Source: Amyloporia xantha
Taxonomy: Eukaryota; Basidiomycota; Agaricomycetes; Polyporales; Adustoporiaceae
Reading direction: 5' to 3'
Length of the DNA: 64,000 nucleotides
Assembly: GCA_036971615.1 (NCBI GenBank)
Contig: JAYKKR010000003.1
Span: 1,736,001 to 1,800,000, forward strand
Position numbers and translations under genes: made by a program. Under the pieces are notes generated by a model. That model was not told the DNA's origin, did not search any database, and was given only the letters and a program-made list of their open reading frames with translations. Of this stretch, positions 1 to 11,400 are shown in pieces (positions within the stretch are counted from its first letter, which is position 1; every line of letters begins with the position of its first letter).

Positions 1-114
1 CTGATTGTCACAAGATCATAACGCTGTTCGGGAGAGCGCTTCCAGTCTAGAAAACGTCTCGGGATAAGACCCCAGAGGCGGTTTCAAGGTCCGTTATCAA
101 ATAGAATTTTTCTA

Positions 115-1150
115 AATCCTGTGGAAAGGCATCCATTACCCCTTTGATTGCTTTGATTGTAAATGCTTTGATCACTTTGATTACAAATTCTTTCCTTCTC
201 AAGTAATCAATGGAATAATATTGATTTAGAAGGACAAAATTGTAATCAATCACTGGATTAATATTGGTTGAGAAAATTAAAAAATCAAAGTAATCAAAGC
301 AATAATATTGATTGAGAAAGAGAAGAAAATCAAAGCAATAATATTGATTGTAAAAGTCAAGTAAATCAAAGCAACAACAGTGACTGAGGATGAGAATTTA
401 CAGTCCAAGCAATCAAAGGGGTAATATTGATTGAGAAAGAAAGAATTTGTAATCAAAGTCATCAAAGTGATAGTATTGGTTTGGGAAGAGAGCTTATAAT
501 CAAGTTAATCAATGGAATAATATTGATTGAGGAAGAGAACTTACAATCAGGGTGATCAACGGAATAATATTGGTTTAGGAAGAGGGATGACAATCAAAGT
601 AATCAATGAAATAATATTGATTGAGAAAGAGAAGAAAATCAGAGCAACAATATTGATTGAGGAAGAGTATTTACAATCAAAGGAATCAAAGAAATAATAT
701 TGATTGAGAAAGAAACAATTTATAATCAAAGTGACCAAAGCAATAATATTGGTTTAGGAAGAGGAATTACAATCAAAGTAATCAATGGAATAATATTGAT
801 TGAGAAAAATAAGAAAATCAAAGTAATCAAAGCAATAATATTGATTGAGAAAGAGAAGAAAATCAAAGCAATAACACTGACTGAGGAAGAGAATTTATAA
901 TCAAAGCAATAATATTGGCTTAGGAAGAGAGTTTATAATCAAAGGAATCAATTGAATAATATTGATTGAGAAAGACAAGAAAATCAAACTAATCAATGAG
1001 ATGATATTGATTGACAAAGAGAGAATTTATAATCAAAGTAATCAAAGAAATAATATTGATTTAATTGTAAATTCTCTTCCTCAATCAATATTATTGCTTT
1101 GATACCTTTGATTATAGATTCTTTATTTGTCAATCAATCTTCTATTATTG
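115..1150. repeat. AT-rich minisatellite, ~42-50 bp period, orientation flips near both ends
   Basis: About 17 degenerate units built on the core AATAATATTGATTGAGAAAG followed by AATCAAAG. The core recurs near 299, 341, 428, 518, 562, 648, 695, 745, 789, 836, 909, 955, 1001 and 1049. At roughly 115-205 and again after about 1060 the same motif appears as its reverse complement, so the array is bounded by inverted units. Short open frames across it come from the repeat and are not taken as genes. Confidence 0.85.
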
Positions 1151-2170
1151 ATTGCCTTGATTTTCTTGGCTTTAGACCCTTTCTATCTCAATCCATGTTA
1201 TATCATTGGTTGCCTTCATTTTCTTGGTGAATGTTTTATATTGTCATCAATTGCATTATGTTTTGAAGGTGTCCACAGCAGATATCACCATGATGCTGAC
1301 ATTTACACCTGAATAACATCCTGATCCAGATATTCAATGATCTTCTCATGATACTGATGGTATCACACTGGTATCATCTTGATCAAATACTGTGATCATT
1401 CAAAAAATAGTTTTGATGATTTCATAATATGACCCTTGTGTGGCCTCGAGTCTTATTCAAGCTTCATTTTATATTCCCAACCTGTGAGGCCACAAAGTAG
1501 CCAATGGTCACATCCATGGGCATATACTAAGCCCATTGTGTTCTCATACATTATTTGTTCACAATGTTCTACACATGAATCCATTAGTCTCATAGACAAT
1601 TACATGCTGAAATCATTTTGAATGTGGTTGCTATGATATCAAATTAAATCCAGCAGAAACATGTTCATCTCTATGATAGTCATATTTACTTTGAGAACAA
1701 AATTATCTCACAATGTGGCAATGAGACACATTGTGATCACATTCAAAATGATACCAGAATGAGTCCAGCTTTTGATCTGTAGGCACATTACCCTCACACA
1801 AAGAATGTGGTTCACAATAATGGCTCACTATATCACATCAGTCATATTTTGGTCCAATTTGGACTGTTATCAAGTTTTGTCTCGTATGAAACCATCCGCA
1901 TCTATGTGGTCTTATTTTGACACTGTCCACAATGATACCCGGATGTTACCGCTGGTATCACAGGGACATGTCCCCAGTGAAAAACCTCCCAAGGTAATTA
2001 GTAGTATGTTATGTGGAAATGTAGCCAAATAAACATAATACCAATAATTGGGTATAATTAACGGTTGGCGGGTAGGGTCAGGTCTAAGATTTGGTTCGCA
2101 ATCCTCATCGCACAATTCCAGGGTCCTTTGTGACATGTCACTGAATACATTGGCTTGGGTAGGTGTACAG
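1151..2170. other. Gap: no recognisable gene
   Basis: AT-rich, stop-ridden sequence between the minisatellite and the gypsy remnant. It could be the decayed 5' part of that retroelement, because it lies directly upstream of the dUTPase domain in the same orientation, but I see no gag, protease or LTR signature. Confidence 0.4.
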
Positions 2171-2174
2171 TTTT

Positions 2175-5100
2175 GTGATTGGCTCAGCAGCTGGTGTTGC
2201 TCATGGAGTCACATGTGTGTGCAGCTTCCGCCATGACACGTACAACGTCGCCACGCAATCATCTCCTGTGGATGCAATTCCTCCTTTGTTGTATGGAGGG
2301 TGCTTCATGCTCGCTATTTCACCACCAACATAGCATTCAAGTCGTACAATTCTCGAAACTACTGGTACTGACTATTTACTATTCCTCACTATGGCAAAAA
2401 TTTTAAGTGACTATCATTCTGATGAAGCAATAGGTTATGACCTGACATCAGCCATCTCTATTGTCATTCCTCCTACTTCTTGAGCCCTAGTTTTCACCAA
2501 CCTTTCCATGAAGGTACCTGCTGGCACCTATGGATGAATTGCTTCCCAATCTAGCATGGCCTTACGAGGAATTGACGTAGCAGCTGGAGTAATCGATCCA
2601 GATTACCGAGGAAGAGTCCAAGTACTTCTAGTGTCTCCTAAGTTCAGTTCAGTTCAGTTCAGCAGGTATTTTGGCTGAACCCTGAACCGAACCTGCATGC
2701 ACGTGGCTGAACCTGAACCTGAACCTGAACTGAACCTGCTGAACCGGTTCAGCAGGTTCGGTTCAGGTTCGTAACTGGTTTGAACCTTCTGAACCTGTAT
2801 TTCCTAGACTTGCCAAATTTTGTTCATTTTATAGTAGTCTAATAGTAGTCTATTCTACCAGAGAGCCATGAGCTCATCACTGTTGAGCGCAGACTATAGA
2901 GGAGAGGAGGCTAATCCGTCTTGTATTCTAGTGGGCTGTAAGGCCCGGCTTATATACATGCATGAAAGGCTCCTTAGTAATCGTATCTAGAAACCTATAG
3001 AATATCTGAGTAAGATATGAAGTCATAATGAAATCATAGTGGAGATTTCTTAGTAAGAAAGTGGAGCCTATGAAGTAAGACAAGAACATACTATGGAACG
3101 TCATAGAACATCATAGAAATGAGTAAGTACTGACTACCAAGTATGGAAGTGCAACTACTATAGTTGGAAACTGATCGTTCAACAATCACTGCTTCCATGA
3201 CCATCAAATTCTCATTGACAACAGTTCAATATCACTTTGATTGATCTTCAATTCATGCTACATTACACAGACTATTTTACACTACAAATATGATTTGAAG
3301 CAAGCTATTCAGTATGACCTAAGATTTGATGTTCAGCTTCTCTACCCCCAGGTCCTTCAAACTGCTCAGCCAGCCCAGTCCCCACTCAGCTTGTATGGCA
3401 GCATCTATGCTGCACACTTGGTGCACCCGCTGTGCACGCTGTACCCGCTCACACCCATGCAGGACAGTCACCCAAACCCGAGCCACCAGTCGTCTGGGCA
3501 GCTGCTGATGCTCTCTTCCCACTTGTAAAACAACGGGGGTTCACTCAGCATTGCCAGGCACACAGGCACAGCCAGGCAGTGCACCTGTACTCATCGCTGT
3601 ACACGGAGCACCCACCGCTCTCTGCAGGCTCGGAGTGGCCATCGAGCTCATCACAGCCAGGCCAGGGAGAGAGTGTGTGGCTGCCGACGTCAATGTCGAT
3701 GTCGTTGCTGTCAATGAGCAGCTCAGTGGCGAACATGGCGGGAGTGGACAGGTACGTGCAGGGGCAGGGGTGCAGGCGGGAGAGGTAGACAGTGATTCTT
3801 TGGCCCCGCCAGCAGCGCGTATCAACTGTAGTGACACGGATATATAGGGCGAGGACTCACCTCCTCATTTCCAACGTCGGCTTGCAAATGCGCATGCCAG
3901 CAACACACAGCGCGGAGGTCTTGCTCACAAGCCACGGTGCTGGCAGAAAGAGGAGTGAAACGTTAGGAGAAAGCCGAGGAGCGCGCGCACTTACTAGCAG
4001 GGGATTCCACAAGCCTGCCACAGGAACATCAGCTTCTTTGGAAGCTGGTGCAGACACCGCGTTCAGGTGCTGGTCCTCACCCTCGGATTCGTACCAGTCA
4101 ATGTCGGCTGCATCCTTGAGCTGGCCGACCACGTTGAGCGTGCAGTTCTCACTGGAATCGATCTGAGGCATGCAGGGAGAGCAAAAGCACAGACCTGCAC
4201 AAGCAAAAATTGAGAGAATCCGCAAAGATAGATCTCGATCAGATCGATCGGACCCCATCCCCCGGTTCGCAGTTCGGACGTGTTTGCACCACGTTTGGGC
4301 AACACGCACAAGCCCAGAACCATGGACCAAACCTAGCGGCCAACGGCCGGACCGAACGTGGACCGAACGTGAACCTCAGGTCCGGTTCACCAGTTCAGGG
4401 TTTGGACCTAGGTTCTGGACTGAACTTCGGAGACGCTAAGTACTTCTAACGAATACTTCACACTCTGAATTCATCGTAAACATTGGAGATCACATCGCTC
4501 AGCTGGTACTCGAACAAGCCAGAACACCGACCATTGAGGAGGTCAACGATCTTGATGACACTACTCACAGATCACAAGGATTTGGCAGCACAGGAATAAA
4601 TTCGGCAATGGCACCAGAAGAAGACAACATTGACAAACTTCTCAGCACTACCAACAATGACAAAATACTCATTTCGTATATCCACGGTGATTACATGGTA
4701 ACTCAACATCTAGCTCAAACCGCACCTCGGGACGTCCCCCTTCACATTCCATCTCCTGCCCGGCCGAAGGCGTTGTCTTCTATCCACAAGGCAAATATGG
4801 GTAGATGGACTAGAGGGGTTATCCATATATGGAAAGTAACTACGGCAACCGGTTTAGCGCAAGAGGTCGCAAAAACAAAGAAAGACAGGACAATTCCTGA
4901 GATGGTTCCAAAATACCTTGAGGAGTTTTACCCTGTATTTGAGAAAGGCACAGCAGCTCATCTTCCTCAACATACCGAATACGACCACTCTATCGAACTC
5001 AAGGATGGATTCACTGGTGCCAAAACTCAGGTATATCCACTCAACCCAGCGCAACAACAGGAATTGGATAAATTCCTGCAAGAGAACTTGGACAAGGGTT

Positions 5101-5484
5101 ACATCCGACCATCGAAATCACCTATGGCTTCATCATTCTTCTTTGTAGGGAAGAAAGATGGAAGCCTTTGTCCTTGTCAGGATTATTGATTGTTAAATGA
5201 AAACATGGTAAAAGATTGATACCCCTTGCCACTCATTTCAGATCTCATGGACAAACTGAAACATGCAACAATGTTTACAAAAATGGACCTTCGATCAGGC
5301 TACAACAATGTATGCATCAAAGAAGGAGATGAATAGAAGGCAGCCTTTGCAGTACCAGGCATGAATGGACAACAACCTGAATTATATGAACCAACAGTGA
5401 TGTTCGGGTTATGTAATTCTCCTGCCACCTTTCAACGGATGATGAACACTATCTTTGCAGACATGCTCACTGAGGGATGGCACC
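2175..5484 (+). pseudogene. Ty3/gypsy polyprotein remnant: dUTPase domain plus start of reverse transcriptase
   Basis: Read in one frame, 2391-2629 gives the dUTPase signatures EAIGYDLTSA, GTYG and GIDVAAGVIDPDYRG. The frame resumes at 4448 with the C-terminal dUTPase motifs IGDHIAQLVLEQ and GFGSTG, then runs through a linker (about 4608-5030) into reverse transcriptase motifs [23 protein letters not shown] and MFGLCNSPATFQRMM. Removing 2630-4437 plus one copy of the flanking duplication restores the frame exactly (VQVLL then TNTSHSEF). Stops lie at 2481, 2535, 5187 and 5217, all TGA where the family has Arg (SRALV, YGRIA, DYRxLN, KNRYPLP), and a TAG at 5334 replaces the Trp of GDEWK. The RT is cut off at 5484, before the catalytic YxDD, by a fold-back element. 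A dUTPase domain within a gypsy polyprotein is known from fungal elements. The element is dead; no LTR was identified. Confidence 0.85.
2630..4437. mobile_element. 1.8-kb DNA transposon (non-autonomous, MULE-like) in the dUTPase domain
   Basis: Flanked by a perfect 10-bp direct repeat AAGTACTTCT (2620-2629 and 4438-4447). The ends are inverted repeats: AGTGTCTCCTAAGTTCAGT on the left, and the complement of the right end reads AGCGTCTCCGAAGTTCAGT. Both subterminal regions are packed with GGTTC/GAACC words (2640-2800 and 4310-4430). The 10-bp duplication and subterminal repeats suggest a Mutator-like element, which is inference. The GC-rich core (about 3340-4200) has open frames on both strands but none I recognise as a transposase, so it is probably non-autonomous or carries captured sequence. 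Confidence 0.75.
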
Positions 5485-5783
5485 TATAGCCACCCAGATT
5501 GTATTACAATTGCCCAGGTACCTGGGATTGTGCTTGTGCACAACCAGGCCAGGTTCTTGTAATACAATCAGGCCAGGTGTTGTACAATCCACAATGGTGG
5601 CCAGGCTTGTACAACAAAGGCCTATTTTGTAAATCCACATTTTTGACCATTTCAGTTAAATACTGGGCAAGCTTGTGATAAATATAATCATATGTTTCTG
5701 GTGTATAAGTCAGTTATTATCATATATCATTAAAATCTGCTTATTTCTGCCAATCCAAATATGGGAGTATCCAATACAATGGT
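5485..5783. mobile_element. Left arm of a fold-back element, cut by the inversion breakpoint
   Basis: Begins CACCTATAGCC inside the gypsy RT and matches, with divergence, the left inverted repeat of the complete element at 7502 (shared words include AATTGCCCAGGTACCTGGG, TACTGGGCAAGCTTGT and CTGCTTATTTCTGCCAATCC). Similarity stops at TATCCAATACA, where HeH-gene coding sequence begins. The next part of the same element is found inverted at 12470-12727. Confidence 0.8.
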
Positions 5784-7501
5784 TGTCGCGCGATGACTGG
5801 GTCCGCGTAATACGCTGCTTCCTGATTCTGGAGAAGTTCGAGTGCAATCTGGACAAGGGAGGCAACGCGCTTCTTTTCAACTACTTGCCTGGCCTGTCAA
5901 CGCTTAATTGCCAATACAACCAGCATGAAAAGGACACTACCTGAAAGACAATTAGATAGAAGGGTCGGACGATGACATGTTGTGACAGCATAAACATACC
6001 AATGAGTGACCTATGCCATTCGTTCCAGGCATCCCGCACTTTCACTTTAGCTGCACAGTGCCAACTCATGGAGAATGACCGGTGCGAAAGGTATTGCTTT
6101 CCCCTAAGTCAGGCATCAGCGAAAGATGAAAATGTGAGAATAAGAGTGACTGTACTCTGCATCTTCGCCCACGAAGATACCATCCTCTTGTTCTAACTGC
6201 TGGATCGCGTTGTCAAAGATATCATCCAGCGTAAGAGGCAGCTTAGGCTGCACATACATCCGTCATTAGACCATGGTAAGAGGCCTCGAAATGCTCACCT
6301 TCCCCCCTAGATCATCTCTAAGCTTCTGTCTGAGCTTCTCAAGCTCAACACCCCATCATATCGCCTCAGAAAGCTTGTTTCCCTCCGGCTCACCCGCACC
6401 CATACCCTTGCACACGCGCCTGCCACGTTCGGCAGCAAGTATAGCCCTTACGGCATTGCAAAATGCAACGACAAGGTGATTGTGATATGGATCCTTCACG
6501 CATCGAGGTGAGAGTGCCACGGAACCCACTCCAGGCATACCATCCAGTCCCATAGAGAGTGTGGAATAGATGAGCTCCGGGACATCCGCGTTGGCCGTGA
6601 ACGTTTGAGAACGTGTGTACGTCGTCAACATGTTTGAGACAGAGGATGACGGAGGAGACGAAGCGCCAGGGACGGGGAGAAAGAAGAGTAAAGGATGTGG
6701 CTCGATGATGTACCCATTCTCACAGGAGATCGTAGAGGGTGTACAAGCCGCATGGCGAGGACACGGCGTGCAGGTCTGTGGGTGAGGTAGCGCGAAGAGG
6801 GGAAGCGGGGGACACTCTGCCGCGCTGATATTATTGGGTACATGGTGTAACCGATGGCCTTCTACTGAAGTTACAGGCGAAGAAGTAGGCCCTGAAGGGA
6901 TGGAAGCCCCAGAATACGCCGGATAGAATGTCGTCATGTTCTCCACGGTACAGTTCTCACTTTCCAGAGACCGAGCTCGGTAAACGTCGAGGACCGCATT
7001 GGTCGATTTACCTGCATCACAAAACCCGATCTGCGCCGATTCACTCTTGTAAGCGTACAAAACACCAGACCCAAGTAGAATAAGCAGCGCAAGGAATATG
7101 CGAGTACACAGAGAAAGTCGGCCCCTTGATGAGCGGCTCTGCCGTACGACTCGCCTATGGCGCAGCTGAGACTCGTCCTTTGGTTTTTCCCGCTTCTTAT
7201 CTTCCTCATCTTCCTGTCTCTGGGGGTCTTTGTCCTTCTTAGACGCACGTTGAGGTGTTGCAGCCATCGACTCGCGCGGTTTCATAGAAGGTCGAAGAGG
7301 AATGCTAGTGCGGGGACGGTCAGAGGACGGTCGGGTGGGAGACGAAGCACCAGATTGAAACACGTTGTTATCTTCCCATCCAGAACCTTGGGGGAGGCCA
7401 CGGGTTTCTTTGGAGAGCGGCACAGACTGCGTGGAGGATTACGCAGATGATAATCGCAAGATATGCATACGCACCTTTTCGCCTTTCTCAATAGGCCTCG
7501 C

Positions 7502-9243
7502 CACCTGTGGTATCCAAAGTTGTACAACAATTGCCCAGGTACCTGGGCTTAGCTCTGTGCACAACTTGGCCAGGGTTTTACAAGGCTTGTAATACAACTG
7601 GGCCTGCTGATTGACAATCCACAAACCTGCCCAGCCTTTGTACAATGTTAACCTGGTTTGTAAATCCGCATTTTTGACAATTTCAGTTAAATACTGGGCA
7701 AGCTTGTAATAAATATAATCATATATTTCTGCTGTACAGGTCATATATCATTATATATCATTAAAATCCGCTTATTTCTGCCAATCCATATATGGTAATA
7801 TCCAATACAGGATTATTATATATCATTAGAATCCGCTTGAATGGGCCATTCCAAATATGGTAATAGCCAGTATATACACCATTAGAATTTGTTTGAATGG
7901 GCCATTCCAAATATGGTAATATTCAATATAGGATTGTTATATATCATTGGGATCCATTTGAATGGGGCAATACAAATATGCAATAAAATGTAGGGGTATT
8001 ATATACCATTAGAAAGCACTTGAATGGGTCATTCCCAATATGGTAATGGTCCATTTGGGGCTGGCACATCAATAATGATGATTTTGGGGGTGGTTATATT
8101 TTCATATTGTCGCGTTTGAATCAGTATTTTGCATTTTCTGGCTTAATCAGGCAAGCTAGGGGTCTGGAAAAATTTATCTGGGATCCTTGGATGATGCTCT
8201 ACGACTTTCATTTCTACCATATATGGCAATATTTCCTTTTTTGGAAAGTGTCGGTAGTGCTCATGGGGCTATATAGCAGGTGAATATCAGTGAGAATGTG
8301 TATCAGAAGTGGTATAATGTAGTGCAGCATGTGGTGTGAATGGCTAGTGAACAGTCAGAGACGGCTATGTTAGTAACACAGATGTTCACATGTCTCATCG
8401 CTTTTGCTATTTGACAATCAGCCAGTCAGTGCACACCATGCATTGCTAATGTTTGAGGTAGATAGTATACTGCACACAGTCAATCACTTGACTGATCAGT
8501 GTACTCAACAGTCACTCATATCTAGTATTTAGTTACTGGCAGTTGGCAATCAGTCAGTCAATCAGTCAGTCAGTCATAAGTGCGCACTCAGTCACTTTGT
8601 CTGCAACTGGACATGAGGTTGATGAAGTTCAAACATAAGTCTGTACACAAATACACACCTCATGTCCAGTTGCAGACAAAGTGACTGAGTGCGCACTTAT
8701 GACTGACTGACTGACTCAGTCACTGTGATCTCAGGTCAAAAGTCACTTATGTTATTGTCCAAGTCATTGTCAATATGTGTGAACAGATGTGGATCCCAAT
8801 GATATATAACAATCCTATATTGAATATTACCATATTTGGAATGGCCCATTCAAACAAATTCTAATGGTGTATATACTGGCTATTACCATATTTGGAATGG
8901 CCCATTCAAGCGGATTCTAATGATATATAATAATCCTGTATTGGATATTACCATATATGGATTGGCAGAAATAAGCGGATTTTAATGATATATAATGATA
9001 TATGACCTGTACAGCAGAAATATATGATTATATTTATTACAAGCTTGCCCAGTATTTAACTGAAATTGTCAAAAATGCGGATTTACAAACCAGGTTAACA
9101 TTGTACAAAGGCTGGGCAGGTTTGTGGATTGTCAATCAGCAGGCCCAGTTGTATTACAAGCCTTGTAAAACCCTGGCCAAGTTGTGCACAGAGCTAAGCC
9201 CAGGTACCTGGGCAATTGTTGTACAACTTTGGATACCACAGGT
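7502..9243. mobile_element. 1.74-kb fold-back element with ~450-bp terminal inverted repeats, inserted in HeH exon 1
   Basis: The left repeat (7502-7953) and right repeat (8792-9243) are near-perfect inverted copies, starting CACCTGTGGTATCC and ending with its complement. The flanking duplication is GGCCTCGC (7494-7501 and 9244-9251; 7 or 8 bp depending on how the last base is assigned). TSD length and the CA-terminus fit a hAT-like non-autonomous element, which is inference. No transposase is visible; the only long open frame lies inside the inverted repeats and appears once per arm. Partial copies of the same family lie at 5485, 12470 and 43082. Confidence 0.85.
8565..8711. repeat. Central hairpin of the fold-back element
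   Basis: Two arms of about 55 bp (8565-8619 and 8657-8711) are inverted complements around a ~37-base loop; the arms contain AGTGCGCACTCAGTCACTTT and its complement. GTCA/GACT words continue outside the arms. Together with the terminal repeats this makes the whole insertion a nested cruciform. Confidence 0.8.
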
Positions 9244-9720
9244 GGCCTCGCAGTAAGACAGTCCTTTTTTCCGTCATCAGTGGCCTGAGCATTCTCCCTC
9301 TTTGTTTTCCCCTTCTTCGACCGAATCTTCTTGGCCAAAGGCTTGATCTCCGCATTGAAAAGCTGAACGAGCTGAGGTTTAGTATGCCGAGTCGGATAGT
9401 TGATACTGTAATGATTGAATACTCCTAGCAACTGAGGGATGGTCAAGGTAGAAGGATCAAAATCGGGTTCGAGATATTTGCCAATCCGGATGACTTCAGC
9501 GGTGTTCATGCCACGAGGCATAGTGGAGACACTTGGCCGCCGTGTGTGACGACGAAGGAGAGCTGATTTATACCTAGGTCACTCAGAGAAGTGAGTCGTT
9601 AAGATGCTATCCACTGCCACCCACCTAAATACGGACCCATACACAATGCAAGCGGATCGAGGCACATCAGGCATATGGGTGCTTGCATTGTTTGAGTAAT
9701 CGGGGTACGAGCATCGACTG

Positions 9721-9866
9721 CCCGATGTCCGGACTAGAGAGCATGATTACGCCGCGTCTGCCTAGGCTCGGGAGGGAGCATGATTAGGCTGGAGGTCAAC
9801 TAGACTTGAGATAGCTGACGAGGCTTGGAACTGTGACAGGCTGACGAGGCTTGAGACTAGGTGAGG
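9721..9866. repeat. Direct repeat copy 1 (partner at 10961-11110)
   Basis: Both copies begin TGTCCGGACTAGAGAGCATG, share ATTACGCCGC and CTGCCTAGG, and continue through similar GACGAGGCTTG words. They lie about 1.24 kb apart in the same orientation around a gene fragment, which could mean a small element or a duplication. 9522-9720 upstream is the region 5' of the HeH gene, with nothing recognisable. Confidence 0.6.
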
Positions 9867-10184
9867 CTAACAAGCCTTGAGATCCGCCGCACGAAGCCAC
9901 GCGTCTGCTCCAAGTTCGAACCTGCCCGTGTAGCGGTAGTGCCCCTCACGTGACTTCAACACTGTCCACCGGTGTGGGCGGGGCGGGATATCAGTAGCAT
10001 TGTCGGACGCTCAAAAACGGCGGGAACTCACTATCCCAGTCCCACAGTGACAGAACAGGCTCCCCAAGGATATCGTGTGCAACGTCAGGCGCGTCCGCGT
10101 TTGACTTGCCGCCGCGGAGGTCATTTAGAGCTGGGTTCTTGTCGGGAAGACTGAATCACTGGGTCACTTATTCGGCAGCTGAAT

Positions 10185-10510
10185 GTGCGGGAAGGAGACC
10201 AAAAAATATGCTTTCAGGATACAACAGACGCACCCTCCTCAAACGTAGACAGCGCATTCCATTCCAGCCAGTCCTCCCCTACGCTTCCCACGTCCTCCGC
10301 CTTTGCGCCTCTCGCCTCCTCCTCCGCGGGCGCGTTCTCCCGACGCCAATCGACGCCGACCACGCAGCATGACACCCCTGATAAACGGTTGGTCCTGCAT
10401 GTCCACCGTCGAGCTGATCAGCTGCGCGCTCTCCGTGTCCGTGCGCGATGAGAAGCATCAGGTGCTGCAGCAGATCGAGCTAGAACTGCGCCGCAATGAG
10501 CTGCGAGATG
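10185..10510 (+). CDS. Uncharacterised coiled-coil protein fragment, divergent from the HeH gene
   Basis: A Ser/Thr/Ala-rich leader (SSPTLPTSSAFAPLASSSAG) is followed by HDTPDKRLVLHVHRRADQLR and then, after a one-frame shift near 10440, by the charged helix VRDEKHQVLQQIELELRRNE. Joined, these look like the start of a coiled coil. A possible donor site GTCAGT follows at about 10512, but no convincing next exon was found. Before the inversion the order was the same but on the opposite strand, so this gene and the HeH gene probably shared the 9522-10180 intergenic region. I do not recognise the family. Confidence 0.4.
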
Positions 10511-10960
10511 AAGTCAGTTCATGACCTCAAGGCATCACTAGAGACAGCCCAATTCGACCGGCTATATGAAGTGCACTTCAAAGGGTCTACTCGAAGATGC
10601 TGCTTACGCACATATTGTCGAAGTGCAAAGCCTGTGTCGTTCAAAGTTAAGCTGCTGCAAAGACAAAGATTCCACTGTGAATGGAGTTCGTTATCGATGA
10701 AGGACCTACACATGCCCATGTCGCCAAAGTCTCCGACCTACATGTTGAGGGTTGTGATTTCCTTAGCTTTCACAGACACGGAGGGGCCCGGATGTCAAAC
10801 TCTTGCTCGTTCAGCCAATGAAACATGTCTACACAATCGTTATATTCTGTTTATACTGACAAGCAGCTTGTAATCTATCGTTGCAGCAAGTCATCGGACG
10901 AGCCTAATTGCATACCTTATCAAACCATTCTGCAAATTTCTGTCAACAGCCTGCTGCCTG
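10511..10960. other. Gap: weak coding potential only
   Basis: Several overlapping frames are open but none is family-like. One frame (about 10680-10790) reads EFVIDEGPTHAHVAKVSDLH and could be an exon of the neighbouring coiled-coil fragment. I cannot support a call. Confidence 0.3.
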
Positions 10961-11400
10961 GTGTCCGGACTAGAGAGCATGATTACGCCGCACCTGCCTA
11001 GGCCCGGGAGGCAGCATGATTAGGCTCGAGGTCAAGTAGGCTTGAGACTGTCTGACGAGGCTTGTTATTGCGACAGGACGATGAGAATTGAGACGCGGAG
11101 AGGCTAAAAAGGCTTGGGATCTTGAGACACGGAGAGGCCAAAGAGGAACGTTGAGATCTAAGACTCGGATCCAGACTTGAGAGCTTGAGACTCGAAGGCA
11201 GTGTACCCTAGGCGTGTGAGCGTGACTAGGCTCAGGAGGCAGTGTGACCAGGCTTGTGAGCGTGCCTAGGCTCAGGAGGCAGTGTGACCAGGCTTGTGAG
11301 CGTGCCTAGGCTCGTGAGCGTGACTAGGCTTGTGAGCGTGACTAGGCGTGACTAGGCTTGTGAGCGTGACTAGGCTCAAGAGTGAAGGCTGACTGTGACT
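10961..11400. repeat. Direct repeat copy 2 followed by a CTAGGCTNGTGAGCGTGA minisatellite
   Basis: 10961-11110 repeats the 9721 unit. From about 11195 to 11395 a tandem array follows: two ~41-bp units containing CAGGAGGCAGTGTGACCAGG, then several ~19-bp units of CTAGGCTTGTGAGCGTGA. The array ends near the coordinates where ordinary sequence resumes. Confidence 0.7.

Larger units (their letters stand above)
5784..9521 (-). pseudogene. HeH/LEM inner nuclear membrane protein (Src1/Heh/Man1 family), N-terminal and middle part
   Basis: The start at 9521 opens with an HeH fold (YLEPDFDPSTLTIPQLLGVF, NYPTRHTKPQLVQLFN, residues about 15-55), the DNA/nucleoporin-facing domain of Src1/Heh proteins. 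Exon 1 runs 9521 to 7475 but is interrupted by a fold-back element at 7502-9243; removing it restores TARPIEKGEK. Later exons are about 7426-6300, 6247-6156, 6103-6000 and 5940-5784. They encode a basic linker, a first membrane span (LSLCTRIFLALLILLGSGV), a luminal stretch, a second span (SVLFMLVVLAI) and the start of the Man1-Src1 C-terminal domain. In-frame TGA codons lie at 6356-6358 and 5897-5899. The coding sequence stops at QPL (5784) and its C-terminal exon lies at 12728 on the plus strand. The family tethers chromatin and supervises nuclear-pore assembly at the inner nuclear membrane. This copy cannot make a full product. Confidence 0.85.

Noticed and set aside
47..900. Several open frames (47-253, 277-465, 556-738, 700-900)
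   Set aside because: They follow the minisatellite period and repeat the same peptides.
2630..4437. Intron in the gypsy polyprotein
   Set aside because: Boundaries are a perfect 10-bp direct repeat with inverted ends, not splice sites.
9002..9256. Open frame of ~84 codons beginning MTCTAEIYDY, present twice (also minus 7744-7439)
   Set aside because: It lies wholly inside the terminal inverted repeats of the fold-back element and appears once per arm; it does not resemble a protein family and runs into flanking DNA.
9905..9930. Possible tRNA T-arm (GTTCGAAC)
   Set aside because: No matching acceptor, D or anticodon arms around it.
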